The translations under genes were made by a program, and so were the position numbers. A stretch of DNA of 64,000 bases, from assembly GCA_009801085.1 (NCBI GenBank), contig VNWV01000004.1, positions 1,860,001 through 1,924,000 of the forward strand, in the 5' to 3' direction. Positions 1-12,156 of this stretch are shown piece by piece. A model generated the notes under the pieces. It was not told where the DNA came from. It worked only from the letters and a program-made list of their open reading frames with translations, and searched no databases. Origin of the DNA: Lasiodiplodia sp. COLG20 (Eukaryota > Ascomycota > Dothideomycetes > Botryosphaeriales > Botryosphaeriaceae). The first letter of the stretch is position 1, and every line of letters begins with the position of its first letter.

Positions 1-868
1 GACTCGAGCCCTGGCTGAGCTTGAAGAATAGGACCAGGGAATATATCAGATATGCCTGAAATGCTGCGAGCAGAGACATATCGTCATATGTCCCATGCTG
101 CTCGTAGAGGCCGTTCATCTCCCGCTGCAGCACGTCCATGGCGGTATTTTCACTGCCTGGTAATGGCTTATCGCATATGCGAACCAAAGTCAGACAGGTA
201 GAGAGGGGAGGTATTGTGGATATTTCCGTGGCCTGCGAGGCATGCACGAATGGCGGAACTCCGCGACCGTGACATGTGATAGCTGCATAAGACTTAAGGA
301 TCCTGTAGATAAAGGCTGTGATGGAGGCGGGATATTCTTTGACCTTCTGTCCAGGGACGGGAACATAGGAATTCAGCCAGCGGTTACTGATGTCGTCCAC
401 GTTGATGGGGCAAAAGAGCTCCGTTGCTGAGATGAAGTCCAGGCCTGACATATCAGGCGCTCCTGGACTTTCAGGAAGACGGCTCCCAACGTTCAATCCC
501 GCACTCATTGGAACATGACTTCCAGTAAGTTCCAGCGAAGAATCGTTTCCTGGGTTGTTGTCACCGATCGCCCGTGCCGATTCAGTAACTGGATTCCGGA
601 GGTCAGGTAGGTCCGCCTCAGGACTGGGGAGCAGGGTCCCGGTGGGGTAAATGTTGGATGTAGACAAGGGGCTACTTAGACCGACGTCGTCGTTATCGCT
701 CGCTCTGTGCGTCGAGCTTCCAGAAGGAAATGACTGTGGATAAGTGCAAGACAAGCCTCGGAGGGCGCACCTGGAGCAACGTGCTACTTTGCGATCACAT
801 TTGGCCTTGGCTGATGAACAGTGTAGGCAAGCCTTTTGCCGGGAGGTGGCATATCTCGTAGCCTTCAT
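1..868 (-). CDS. Zn2Cys6 fungal transcription factor, N-terminal part (runs off the left edge)
   Basis: The frame is open from an ATG at 866-868 to the window edge with no stop (289 codons). Residues 10-45 hold the binuclear zinc cluster: QKACLHCSSAKAKC, then CSRC and LSCTYP, giving the spacing C-x2-C-x6-C-x5-C-x2-C-x6-C of the GAL4 class. A serine/proline linker follows. Then comes the start of the regulatory middle region (LFCPINVDDISNRWL, later AFQAYLIYSLVLFFKLSQ), typical of many uncharacterised fungal Zn2Cys6 proteins. By family it is a nuclear DNA-binding regulator. The target genes cannot be told from this sequence, and nothing next to it suggests a metabolic cluster. The C-terminal half lies outside the window. 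Confidence 0.9.
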   Translation of the reverse strand, partial: MKATRYATSRQKACLHCSSAKAKCDRKVARCSRCALRGLSCTYPQSFPSGSSTHRASDNDDVGLSSPLSTSNIYPTGTLLPSPEADLPDLRNPVTESARAIGDNNPGNDSSLELTGSHVPMSAGLNVGSRLPESPGAPDMSGLDFISATELFCPINVDDISNRWLNSYVPVPGQKVKEYPASITAFIYRILKSYAAITCHGRGVPPFVHASQATEISTIPPLSTCLTLVRICDKPLPGSENTAMDVLQREMNGLYEQHGTYDDMSLLAAFQAYLIYSLVLFFKLSQGSS

Positions 869-3035
869 ATCCACTATCGTTTGCGCCAGGATGATGTTGA
901 GCGCAGGAGCTGAGAAGGCGATGTGTCGAAGTCAAGAGCAGTCGAGAAGTGTGGTGAGGTCGCAGCCCATGCCTGTTCGAGATTAGTCTGGGTCGCTGCT
1001 CCCCCATAAAGTCGTGGCCAGACCATTGGGTGGTGCAAGATTTGAAGCCCACATAACTCATTTTCGCAAGCATACCAAAGTTCGCGAGATAGGCAGTCGC
1101 AGCCACTGTCCGGACGTGAATGTAGAATCAATGATTATACAAAACTGTCGAGACGATGGCTTCCACTCCCCACGTCAGTCGACTGCCGTTGCTCGCGAAG
1201 ATTGAGATCGACTATTCTTTTAGAAACCGCCTGAGCGTCCTCCACACTATGGTATGCAGTGCAAAGATGCTTTACGAGGCGTGCGCCATGTGTGATGCAC
1301 CCTTGCAGATCGGCTCTTCTGTCTTTGTCCGAATAAAGACGTGGCGTCTGGGTGGCTGATGTGGCGCTGATGCTGTGTCCCCTCCACATAGTCGATGGCA
1401 GGGAAATTGAGACAGTGGTGCTTTCCTGGCGTTTGAAAGCTTGTAGAAAGATTGTGCTCCTGCTCATGCATACCGGTCGCAGGTGTGTATTTTAGTGAAA
1501 TCCCGCAAGGCAAGGGTTCTGTTTTTCGTCTGCTGAGCGCTGGATGCTGAAGGCGGCTCCGCTCGGCCGCTCAAATACTTCAAACTCAGCACAAAACGGA
1601 CGCTCAAAGCTGAGGGAAATAGCCAATCTTGCTAAATCTTAAATCTATCTTACTCAATCCATACCGAAACACAAAAGGCCGAACCAGCCTGAAGCCAGAA
1701 AGCAGTCCAGCCGCCCTCTGCTCCACCTTCATCCAGTACCAGCACAATCTATTTCCAAAGAGCTCACTTAGCGCACTCTATCATTAAAAGCCCAGCCCAC
1801 GTGGCCCCCGAAAGAAGGAGAGGAGGTAAGGATATATCTGTATATTCGATTCTCAACAAGAGAAGAGAGGTAGAAAAAAATTTAAGGAGATCCGTATCCT
1901 TCGTCCCATCCGATCCCGTGCCGTTCCACCACCCGACCAACCAAACCCACCCCAACCGTCAAGCAGTACCATAAGCATCTTCATTCCCACACTCTATACA
2001 CATACACGTCCCCTTTCCCTCACCGGCGCCTTGCCTACGACCCAAGCTTTTTCGTTCCTCTCCATCCACGCATACACAACCAGTCCTTTTCCCCCGACGC
2101 CAGCGCTTGACAAAACATGAAAAACAGACTCCCCACACGTATGGATACACGGGCAAAAGCGAGGATGAGGATGCGGAAGAAAGTGAAGAAGAAAAGGACA
2201 AGGTGGAAAGTCCCCGCCTATCCGTCCCGTCCCAACAGTCGTTCTTCTCACCACCAGCAGTCCCTCTGAACCCTCAACCCATTTCCAGGGCGCCGTGGCA
2301 AGAGGAACGCGGAAGAGAGGAAGGCAGAGAGTCGGGACGAAGGGCAGGGTAGGAGGTGTTTTGGATGAGGGTGAACATGTATGTGTAGTGTGCGTGCAGA
2401 AAACAAAAATAGTAGGGCGAAAAAGCAGAAGAGTAGAGAGGTTTAGTCTTTTCATAGTCGTAACGTGCAAAAAAAGAAAAAGTCATAACCATACAACGCA
2501 ACAGGGGGTGATATGTTTTCGAATGCAAACGGGAAAAAAAAGACTCATGCAATCGAACAGCGAAAAAAAGACGATAGCCACCACCTTCTCTTCTTCCGTA
2601 CAGCAAAAATAACGCTTAGGAGAATAACCAGCTTTTCCCAATCTTTCACACCGCGCGAGAATCTGTAAAGAACAGCCTTATCCCCGTTTTACTTTTCCCC
2701 GTTCCCCTAAGCTTTCAGGGAAACAAAAAGAAATAGAAAAAAACAAGGTATCAGCACGAGACTCAAACATGAAGTAGTGAAGAACAAGAAAGAATAGCTC
2801 TTCCCGAAACGGAAGAGCATCGAAGCGGCGAGGAGGGAAATATTAAAACGAGAGACGGAGCTTGCGCAATTGTCCAATGGCGCGTCTCCAGCTCATCCGG
2901 ACGAGAAATTATTCAGACACGTAGAGGAAAAAAGTGCTTTGGGGAAGCCTTTGTTCTTTTTGTGAAGTTTCGTTCGGCAAAAGATAAGCCAAGTCGTTTT
3001 TTCTTTTTGTTTTTCTTGGTTTTCTTTTAAATGCT
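869..3035. other. Gene-free stretch: promoter of the Zn2Cys6 gene and 3' flank of the Ahc1-like gene
   Basis: Only short overlapping reading frames occur, without domain signatures. The left part should hold the promoter of the Zn2Cys6 gene. From about 1850 to 3030 the DNA becomes purine/pyrimidine-biased with many A-runs, consistent with 3' untranslated and terminator sequence of the next gene, which ends at 3036. No RNA gene was recognised. Confidence 0.6.
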
Positions 3036-5012
3036 TCACTTTCTCGACGAGCCGCCGGCTTTGGGCACAAAACCCTCAACACTTTTTGCCCTCCTTGCGT
3101 CTCTCTCAACATCACTGCCATCTTCAACGACAACATTGTCGACCCCGTAATCCTCGTCCCGCATGGCTACGCTGCCGCCGTCCTCCTCGTCGTCGTCATC
3201 ATCCTCATGGTCCGTAACGAGTCCCGGTGCGGAATCCAGAGTGTGTGGGCTCAACTCCATGGTTGGAGACTCCAAGTTGCCACCAGCGGTGCTGCTTGCA
3301 GAACTGTTGCTGTGCTGTAACCGGGGCGGGGCACCGGAAGCGGGATGCAGACCCGTGGTTGCGAGAGAAGCCGGCGCCATACCACCCCGAGCCGGTAGAC
3401 GGCTCAGCTGCGGGCCGCGAGGGGTTGTGTCAACGGAACCCTTCTTGACAGCAGCGGTAGACTTCGGTGCGGCAACCGGAGTTTGCTCGGCATCCTCGTC
3501 GCTCTCTTCCGTGTCCATCTCGGTCAGATCAACCTTCGTCCGTGCAAAGTCAACAAGCTTGTTCAGGTCGCCTGCGAAACCTTGCTTCTGCAGCAGGGCG
3601 TTCAAGGCTGGCGTTTGCGGCGAGGGGACAAAAGAAGCGCTTGGTGCCTTGGGCTTGGCATCCGGGGTCTGCACATTTTCGGAGGAGGCGGGCGTATCTT
3701 TCTTCGGCAATGTGCGGGGAGGAAGGGGTTTTGACTTGATTGGGGGGTTTGACTTGATAAGAGGATGCACGAAGGGACCATTGAGGTTCGGTGCAGCGCC
3801 GGTTGCAGGGGTCGAAGGAGTGGTCTCGCTGTTGGGTAACACAACACCCAGCTCGTTGACGTCAACCGGGATACCGCACTCGACGGCAGCCTGGTCGTGG
3901 CTCTCGAACTTCTGGTTGTGCTTGATGCGGCAGTGGTTGAGGAAGCCCTGAGTGTTGGAGAAGTTGCTATGGCGGCAGTCCGGGTGGTGGCAGAACAGTC
4001 GTACCCACTTGCCGTCGGTCGAACGCTTGTGCAGCAAGGGATCGATCTTCGGAGCCGAAGGGTCGCCCAGGGCTTGGAGCTTGGATCCAGCGGAAGCACG
4101 TGACGAACGCGATTTTCCAGCCATCGGCAGCTCGGCTAGACTTCCCCGAGTGGCACGTCCTTCGGATAGGCCAGAGTGCGAGCGACCACCAGCTTGCAGG
4201 CTCGCGATCGGCACCGAGTCGAACTTGGGATCCGGAATGAGCCACTTCGCGTAGTGGCGACTGTACGGGCCTTCGGTCACGCCCCAAGGCGCAGGCTGCT
4301 CGGGCGTCGTGAAGCCCTGCCGAGGCTGCAGCGCAGGACCCACGCCGCAACTGACGTCCGTCGACGCCGCATCCGTTCCAGGATACGGAATCAGCTGACA
4401 GCGGCGGACCTGCTCCAATGCGATCTGGCACTTGGCGAGCTCCTGCTCAATGAAACGGAGCTCGTTGTGCTTGAGCAGGATTTCCTGGTTGAAGTGCGTC
4501 TCGATCGCTTGCTGCAGCGGCGTGTACGCGGTCGGATCAACCTCGACCGAATTCGCCGATGCTGCGGGAAGCTCCTCCTGAGTCGTGGCGCTTGGCTGCG
4601 AGCTCGGAGACGCGTTGAGCTCAGCCGCCGAGTCCGCGTCCTCCATCTTGACGTCCAGCGGCCTCGCCTCAATTCCGGGTGCGGGCGCGTCGCCGGCCTT
4701 CTCCGAGCTCTTCACACGTGGCAAGGCTGCGGGCACAGCTGCGGGCGGTGGTGCATCCACCACAGGTCGATCAGGCTTCCCTATCTCAACCACGGGACGC
4801 ACCTCGCTGCCGTTCGCGTACTTCCACTTCTTTGCGACGTGCTGCGAGACGTAAGAGGGCGGGCAGGGCTCCGGGCTGTCAGTCCGCTTCCGCTTCAGCT
4901 TGCTCAGCAGCGGGATGTCGACAACAGGGCGTTGCTTCTGGAGCTGGGCGAACTGGGCCTTGTCCATAGCGGGGTTCTCGGTGCTCCATGGTAGGCGGAA
5001 CATCGACTGCAT
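3036..5012 (-). CDS. Ahc1-like C2H2 zinc-finger protein (ADA histone acetyltransferase complex type)
   Basis: A protein of 658 aa from the chosen ATG (MQSMFRLPW). An in-frame ATG lies 52 codons upstream at 5168, but that extension is low-complexity proline/arginine and looks like leader sequence. An NLS-like KLKRKR stretch lies near residue 40. Around residues 336-367 there is a distinctive C2H2 module (VRLFCHHPDC, then NTQGFLNHCRIKH). I recognise this as the zinc finger of fungal Ahc1-like proteins. Yeast Ahc1 is a structural subunit of the ADA histone acetyltransferase complex. The rest is disordered, with an acidic tract (EDDDDDEED) near the C-terminus. The ORF appears intron-free. Family assignment is good; membership of an ADA complex in this organism is inferred. 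Confidence 0.75.
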   Translation of the reverse strand: MQSMFRLPWSTENPAMDKAQFAQLQKQRPVVDIPLLSKLKRKRTDSPEPCPPSYVSQHVAKKWKYANGSEVRPVVEIGKPDRPVVDAPPPAAVPAALPRVKSSEKAGDAPAPGIEARPLDVKMEDADSAAELNASPSSQPSATTQEELPAASANSVEVDPTAYTPLQQAIETHFNQEILLKHNELRFIEQELAKCQIALEQVRRCQLIPYPGTDAASTDVSCGVGPALQPRQGFTTPEQPAPWGVTEGPYSRHYAKWLIPDPKFDSVPIASLQAGGRSHSGLSEGRATRGSLAELPMAGKSRSSRASAGSKLQALGDPSAPKIDPLLHKRSTDGKWVRLFCHHPDCRHSNFSNTQGFLNHCRIKHNQKFESHDQAAVECGIPVDVNELGVVLPNSETTPSTPATGAAPNLNGPFVHPLIKSNPPIKSKPLPPRTLPKKDTPASSENVQTPDAKPKAPSASFVPSPQTPALNALLQKQGFAGDLNKLVDFARTKVDLTEMDTEESDEDAEQTPVAAPKSTAAVKKGSVDTTPRGPQLSRLPARGGMAPASLATTGLHPASGAPPRLQHSNSSASSTAGGNLESPTMELSPHTLDSAPGLVTDHEDDDDDEEDGGSVAMRDEDYGVDNVVVEDGSDVERDARRAKSVEGFVPKAGGSSRK

Positions 5013-6824
5013 GGCGGAGGAGGGAGTTGCGACCGTGATGCAACGGTCATCTGAAGGCGTGAGGAGCGTTGGAGGGCGTGGGGGTTGGGGTGGAAGGCGC
5101 GGGCGTGGTGGTTGCGCGACGCGACGTTGTGTGTCGCAAAGCGGTGACGATGTCTCGGCAGCGTGCACGTTAGGGGGGGCAAGAGGGAGCTCAGATATTA
5201 AAGTTGCCGGGCGCAGATCGCCAAAGAGTGGAGAGAAGAGAAGGGCCGGTTGCTGGTGCAGCGTGGGTGGTGGGCGGCGTGGCCAACACGGTGGGTAGGC
5301 AGGCAGGCAAGCTGCGGACGTGCAGCAGCAGCGCGGAGGACAGAGCTCCTCTCAGCAGCAGCGCGCGGTGCGAGCTCAGATAGCGGGAGAAAACGGAAAA
5401 GCTCGGGGATTACGGCGCGGGAGCGCAAAGACAGTAGAACAAATAGAGCAGCCGGGCGTGCTGCAGAAGGAAAAGGGGCGGGCGGGCGGGCAGGAGGGTT
5501 CTGGTATGGAGCAAACAGGCGTCGTTGCGCTGGGGGGACTGCAGCTGTGCAGGAGGGTTTGGAAGAGGAGGGATGAGAGGGCAGGCTGGAGATTGAGAGC
5601 CAGCAGCGCCTCCTCGGGCGGCCTATGCTGGGCGGGCGGACAGGGATGCGGGCGGTAGTGCGCGGCGATGGGGCACGCCATTGGCTCAGGGGGCCGGGGG
5701 GGCCAATCGCCCTAGGCGATGATGATGATGATGCCTTCGCGCCTTCGAGAACACGCCGCGGAATCTGAAGCGTGCCCCGGCAACCCGACTTGCGCAGCCT
5801 CGCCGCCCACGCCGACATGCACGCAGGCGAGCTCTGCGCGCGGCGCAGGCACGCCGCCGCAGCGCCGTTGACCGGTGTTTGCCTTGGCCTGCCGCCCGCC
5901 CGCATTCTTCGCGATCGGTCGGGGCTGCCATCACACGTCCGCGCCTGCGCCCAGCGTTGCCGCAGCTCGGCGGCCATGTCATCATAAGTGGGTCGCGATA
6001 GCTGTCATCGCCTCAGGCCGTCAAAACGCGCGTTTGCGACACCATGGAACTGAATTCCGTGCGGCCAACGTGACCCGCGGCCGCATTGTTATGCCTCACG
6101 CTGCGGCCGTCTCGACGCTCGCTCTCACCAAAGCTTGTCTCTCCCAAGCCGTGCTAGGGATGGAGCACCCGCGCTTCTGCCCGTCCACGTCCCGCCGGAA
6201 GGGCGCTCGCTGATGCCAGCATTACTGCACTCTCCACTCATGCCCGCTTCCATCGCTCACCAACGCAGCGTTTCGCCCGTCCACCGCTCTTCTACCGCAT
6301 GCTTCGGGCCTGCTGCTCCGCCAACCTTTTCTGCTCCCTTCCTACCTGCGTTGCCGCCACACCCGCATTTGTATATCCCGCAGTCCGCACGCAGCCACTC
6401 CACCATCTAACTCCACACGACCGTCCCCGGCCTAATTAGGCCTGCAAAAATACGCCGACGTGCGGAAAGCTTGCAGTCGTGTTGCGGATCTTCCCACCCT
6501 GATGGCGCGCTCCCCCGTCCAATCGCACCCTGGCCGCACGCCCGCGCCCGGCCTAGGCGCGCTAGTTGCTAACGATCGTCCCGTCGACGCCGGCAAGCCC
6601 GCTAAGCTACGCTTGCTGTTGGTGAGTTGCTTCCTTCATTCCCCGTGCTGGGTATCCTGTATCCTCCCCGTGGTCCCTCGCAGCCCTCACCACTCGTCAC
6701 TTAACCACCCACGTCTGCGGCTGCGCTGTGAAGAATCCACCCCGCCAGCCTCCCAAAACACCCCAGCCCGTGCCGTGCGCCAATCAATGCCGTGTCAGAT
6801 GTGAATGCATTATTTGCTCCAAAG
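5013..6824. promoter_or_regulatory. GC-rich upstream region of the Ahc1-like gene; no gene seen
   Basis: About 1.8 kb between the start of the Ahc1-like gene and the 3' end of mlh3. It is GC-rich with CAGCAG and GGCGGGCGGGC runs, so every frame contains long spurious open stretches of Arg/Pro/Ala-rich composition. The left part is the likely promoter and 5' leader of the Ahc1-like gene. I see no domain or credible exon pair on either strand. Confidence 0.55.
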
Positions 6825-9800
6825 CTACTTTGCCTCGGGTCCTTTTTGACGCGGACGCCAGCGTCTAAACGCCTCCACAAACCCGCTTTTCTCCTCATCA
6901 GGCGGCTGTCCGTCTGCCGCACCAGCAGACCCTCCGGCAGCAAAGGCCCCCAGGCCCCCGGCCACATCACCCCCAGGGTCCATGGCGGTCTGGTCTTTCC
7001 CACGAGGAAGATGACGCGCCGCCGCCGCCGTCGCTGCCGCCGTCGACGCCGCAACGCCGCAGCTGGAACCCAGCTCGACCAACGGCACCATGCTCGGCCT
7101 ACCGTGCGCGCACTGGAACGGGAACGCGCACCCGGCGAGCCGCGCGACGAGCTCCTGGCACCCCGCCCTCGTCAATTCGTCGTTGAACATAATCGCGCTT
7201 CTGCATGCCCGCGAGTTGAGCAGCTCCAGGATGCCCTGTGGGCACGACCCGATCTGCGTGAGCCAGGACGACGACGATGAGGAATGCGGCTCTTCTGCCA
7301 TCGATCTGTGTTCCGCTCCCGCGGGTTTGTTTGTGCTCCCTCTGGTTGTTGCTGCTCTTGGTCCCGCGGCCGCCGGTGCTCGCATCCGCTCCTCCGCTAG
7401 CTTCCACGCCTCGGAGCGAAGGAACGAGAGCAGCAGCTTGGGATCTGCCTGACACCGTTCTGACACTCCTGGCGGGAGCGTCTTCACCACGAGAATGTGC
7501 CTGCTTCCCGATTTGTTGAGGTCGTATAAGACGCCCCAATCCGCAAAATACCTCCCGTGCGTCTCCAACAGGCGCGCTTCCTGGGCCGAGACCTCAAAGT
7601 AGAGCGCATTCGCCATTATGCTCGTCTTAATGTGTGACGTGTGGCCGAGGTTGGAACAGCATTCCTTCGCCTCCCCAGACGGGTTAGGTAAACACAGCTC
7701 AGCGTACAACTCCTCAACCCGGCAACGCTCGTCGGCCGCATGCTGGTCGATGATGACGAGTAGCTGCTTGGGCTGAATCGTCTCGCGTCCGTGCATTGTC
7801 TTAGCCATTGCACTTGTTGCTTCCATGACCGCTAAGATAAACTTCCTGTCGACCTGGGCCACCACTGTCGCCTTCCTTAGTGCTTGCTTCGAGAGCTTGT
7901 ACTCTCCAAGCGCGGAAGCTTCAGAAAATGCTTTCTTGATTTCCGCTTCGGAACAATGCCCGCTGCGGCCGTGAAACAGACCATTTGCTTCGTTGCTAAA
8001 GCCAGACAGGCTGACTTGTGGTATGGCTTGAGTTTGTGGGCGAAAGACAGGGTTGTCCCATTCAGCTAGAAAATGTTCCAGCCAGCCTCTTCGGCTACCC
8101 TCACCCGGTGCGCTAGCAGGTTTTTGTGACAAGCGCAAAGACTTATCGAACACTGTGGAGATACTCGCTGGGGCTCTGGAAGGTGCAGATGGCGCTGTCT
8201 TCGATCGGCATTCGTCTGAATTGATAACGGTTCCCGTTCGGGAATTGATTGTATAAGTTTGTTTGGTGTGAGGATCAGTCCACTTCATTGAAGGATCTAG
8301 TTCTGATCCTGCGGACTGATTACGATCTTTTTCTTTTGTCAATGTATGCTCATAATCAGAACTATCCGTCCCTTGGGATTGATTGGCGCTCAAGGGGCGA
8401 AGAGACCCAAGGTCGCCAGGCATAACAGGGTCTGCTTCGAAGAACGTGGAAGCAGCTTCCCTTCGTCCAGTCGAGGCTCGGGCCGGACCGGGCTCTAGCA
8501 CAGTAGCTGGTGCAGTTTGAGGATTAGTCTGATGTTCATATGTCGTTGTACTCGATCTCTTTGAACCCCAAATGTCCTCGTAGAACGACGACTTCGCGCT
8601 CTTGATTTTGCTCCAGTCACTTGGTACGGCACCATCATCTTGGTTGCAGTCAGCGGTGACCTTCCTCGAAGCATCGCTTGACCTCTTCCGTTTTTGGCCC
8701 TGAAATAGCTTTACATCTGCCAGTTCGCTAGCTGCTTCGTCACTCCGAGATCGTGACTGTGGTTCATCATGCCCCTGAGATGCGGGGGTTGAAGCACGGC
8801 TTGAAAGAGAACCCGGCCGGCTTGCAAGCCTCCTGGACGGACGGACGCGTGGCCGGAAATGGTGTACTTGAAGCCATTGAGTAATCATGGCTCGGAGCAC
8901 TTCCAGGATGGAATGAAGCTTGGATTCTGAGCCGAGCACATCGTCTTCATTCCCGCTAGTATCCGCAAGTCGAATGTGCAAACAGAATTTGGGCCACCTG
9001 TCAATCCCCTTTCGCCCATTTCGGAGCTGCTGGTTTGTTGGACCGCCTGTTTTGTATCTCTTGTCATTCGAGCGGCGTTCTTTCTCTCTCTCGTCGAGCT
9101 CAAGTTCGTCTTCGACGACACCAAAGCTGGAATTGTTGAATAAGCGGTTGATCTCGTCGAAGAGCTCGTTATGACCTTCATCCATAGATATTGGTTTGAT
9201 ACCAACGGAAAAGAATTGAACAGATTTGCTTGGAGTAGGCTTAACGGAAATGGCGCCTTCAATTGATACAGAATGCGTGGACGCAGACGCAGGCACCCAC
9301 GAGCTCCACTCATCGGGCGTGATGTACGATGCTTGAGATAACGTAGCAATGAGAGGACGAAGTGCACCGTGTATTTTACTTTCATTACCTGGGAGCTTCT
9401 CTGCCAGCGAGACAGGTTGCTTACGGTTGGCATTGAGAATTAGGCTTCTGCTGCTCTCGACATCTCGAAGACGAAGAGAGACTGGATGCTGCCAGGCAAG
9501 CAGCAATCCCGTGATGATTTTTTTGAGTGACTCCCACTGGCGCTCCTGCTCGCCTCGGTCTTCAAGTATGGTGGCGCGCTGCTTCACGCGCACCGGCATA
9601 CTGCCGAAAAGGTCCCTTACCGTGACGCGAGTGCCATGGTCACGAAAGCCAAGCTCTTGCTGGCGAGGAGCGGGACTTTGACGAGAGATGACCTGGGATC
9701 GGTGGAGAGTAATAGTGTTGTGTGACCGATGGAGCCAGTGATGTGACGTGACTGTCAAGAGGGACAAAGCAGCCAAAGATGCAAGAAAGGTGCCATTACG

Positions 9801-10168
9801 GCCATAGACAGAGTCGCGGCTGTCGTGCTTGGATGTACCTGAGGGGCATCAGCGCTGTCATGTTTGCAGAGCCCGTGGGATGGCCTACAGTATGGTTTTC
9901 CAAGGCCGCCGCTCTCCTTGAATTCTGAGGGCAAAATCCCAAAACCGTCGTCCTCGACGGTGCAGCCGCCCCGCCGAGCATCCACAGCGATCTCGATCTG
10001 GGTGGCGCCGGAATCAAGCGAGTTCTCGACAAGGCCCAGGATAGCGGTGGCGAGGCTCGTGATCGCGGTTGAAGATTTTATCTGGGCAACCACTTCCGGG
10101 GGCAGGGGCGCAATGGGCCGCTGGGAGCACTGGCGGTGGGTCACATCGTGCGGAGGCTCCAGATTCAT
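6825..10168 (-). CDS. MLH3: DNA mismatch repair protein Mlh3 (MutL homologue)
   Basis: Two exons, 9889-10168 and 6825-9838. The 50-nt intron 9839-9888 has donor GTAGGC and acceptor CTCAG, and splicing restores the frame between GLGKPY and TSKH. The predicted product is 1097 aa. The N-terminal GHKL ATPase is evident: LVENSLDSGA (motif I, about residues 47-56), DDGFGI (motif II, about 73-78), then YGRNGTFLASLA. A long disordered middle follows. The C-terminal domain carries the MutL endonuclease motif DQHAADE-x4-EELY (about residue 788), then ACRS and CAHGRPSMVPL. All of the nuclease metal-binding motifs look intact. Mlh1-Mlh3 acts in the nucleus in mismatch repair and nicks DNA in meiotic crossover formation. 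The gene is divergent from the next one across about 540 bp. Confidence 0.93.
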
Positions 10169-10712
10169 AGAGACCAGGGCGCATCAGGGCTCGTTGCTTC
10201 GGTCCAGAATGGTCCCGCATGCAGCGACGGAGGGCGGAGCAGCGGAGGGGTGGCGGGAAACAGACGGCGGAGCGAGTCGTGCGACGTGCAGGCCCGAGGC
10301 GAAGGCCGAATGGTGGAGGACGGGTCGGTCCACGCACGATACAATATGACGCAAGCGCAGACGCAGCTCTGGCTGCGCGTGCCCGCTTTCTGCAGGCTTC
10401 AGGGCGGCGCAGCGCAACGCGGAGCGCTCCGGGGCTGCCACCTGGCGCGCAAGCGTGTGGCTGTCGCAGCGCGGTGCTGGTGGGCGTCGAAGAGGGCGTC
10501 TCGGAGCTGCTTGGCGATCACACTCAGGCCGTCGATGCCGCTCGCGGCCGCATGCGGTCGATCCGCTGGGCGCCACAGCCACGGTCTCGCTGCGCAGCAG
10601 CTGAACTCGCCTGTCTCCCCATTGCTACCTGAGGCGAACCGCCGCCTCCAGACGCGCTCCACGCACGCAGTGAACTCCCCAAACGGCGCCTGTCACTCAC
10701 CGGGGTGCCAAG
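10169..10712. promoter_or_regulatory. Bidirectional promoter between mlh3 (-) and the polycystin-like gene (+)
   Basis: A 544-bp GC-rich spacer between two divergent ATGs. It must hold both promoters. No TATA box or other named element was recognised. Confidence 0.6.
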
Positions 10713-12156
10713 ATGGCTACCGCCGAGCCAGCTCCCACGCCGCAAGGTAAGCCTAAACCCGCCCACGCCCCGGCCGACGCATCCATATCCGGCGCCCAAA
10801 CACCTCCGGCCCATTATTACTCCTCCGCTCCACCCTGCTCACCAAGCCATGAAAGACCGTCACTCCCGCCGCCGGCCCTTCGCCGCCTGGATCAAGCGTG
10901 TCGCAAACCTCAAAGGCTCGTCCAACAGCCAGCCGCAAGCCTCCAAGGCCAAGAACAAGTCGTCCGTCAAGAACAACCCGTACCCCGAGTCGGGCCACCT
11001 GCATCGTCCAGCGCCCGCAGCGAGCGCCAACGGCCACCTCTCCTTCTCCGAGCCCGTGTCACGCCGCCAGAGCTACGGCTCAGACGCCTCCGACGACGAC
11101 CTCGACCAGGGCGGCCAGCCCGTCAAGTCGGCAGCCCCGACCCTTGCGACAAATCCGGAGACAATATATTCAGACGCCGGGCAGTCAAAGGCTGAGACCA
11201 GCAACACCCGCGGCGGCGCGCTGAGCTCGCACGATGGCGGGGCTAACAGCACTTTCTCCTCCCCCAACCACTCAGAGCGATCCCTGACGACCACCCTCAC
11301 AACAATACAGTCGACGGCGCCCTCGGCTTTCCTCAACGGCGCATCCGCAGCCACCGCTCCGCAGAACACCCTGCACCCTCAGAGCGTCCATTTCTCCCAC
11401 CAATACCCGGTTTCGCCTGCATCCGCCGTGCCCGCCCACCTGCAACCGCACCCGCACACCTACCAAGCGGCTACCGCCGGAAACACCTTATCAGATAATG
11501 CCTCGATCATGACCCTCGCCTCCTCGTCGAAACGCCGGCGCCGAAACTCCCTGGATACGAACGCATCCGTCCGCGCGCTAGCGCCCTCGTCCGTTTGGGG
11601 TGGCAGCCGCGAGTCGCTACCGCTCTCCGTGCTGAGCGGCAACGTTGACGCCGCGAGCACCACCGGCGGCATCTACCAGAGCCAGAACCGGCCGGGGCTA
11701 GGCGGCGTGGCTAGTGCGGAGCGCGCGAGCGTGTACTCGTCGTCGGGCGCCGCACCGCCGGCGCTGAACTCGGAGCGGAACAGCTACTACGCGACCGGCA
11801 AGCAAGGGGGCGTGGAGACAGGCAGCGTACGCAGCGGTCTGCACGGCCACCACGGCCGCGCGGAGAGTCTGGCCGGCAGCGTCAACACGGGTGTTGGTGG
11901 TCCGCCCGTCAGCCCGTTGGCCAGCCCTGTGCATCCTGTTTCCTCTGGTCCTGGCCGCATGGGCAGTCGGCGCAGCAGCAACCGCAAGGAAGATGATGAC
12001 ATCGACGACATCGAGGAACACGAGGAGCTGCAGAAATATGATGATTATGACCACGACGAGGGCGACACTAACATTTCCCTCAACGGGGAGAACGTCAAGG
12101 CGCCGACAAATGGAATTTCTGTGAAAGAGCAGGACGCTCCCATGAAGAGTTACTAA
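10713..12156 (+). CDS. Disordered fungal protein of the 'Ca2+-modulated cation channel polycystin' annotation group
   Basis: Exon 1 is 10713-10746 (MATAEPAPTPQ) and exon 2 is 10847-12156. The 100-nt intron has a strong GTAAGC donor and a weaker ACCAAG acceptor; joining gives QAMKDRHSRRRPFAAW. The spliced product is about 447 aa. It is serine-rich and disordered. Conserved blocks familiar from Pezizomycotina are RRRPFAAWIKRVANLK, LTTTLTTIQSTAPSAF and SSKRRRRNSLDTNASVRAL followed by SSVWGGSRESLPLSVLSG. Such proteins are often annotated as a polycystin-like Ca2+-modulated channel, yet I see no transmembrane helix, so that name is probably an artefact. An acidic EDDDIDDIEEHEEL patch precedes the C-terminus. 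Function unknown. The first exon is less certain than the second. Confidence 0.75.

Noticed and set aside
5198..5977. 259-codon minus-strand frame
   Set aside because: Arg/Pro/Ala/Ser-rich read-through of a GC-rich promoter. No domain, and similar open stretches occur in the other frames.
10713..12156. Cation-channel (polycystin) function
   Set aside because: No transmembrane helices are visible, so the usual database name is not supported by the sequence.
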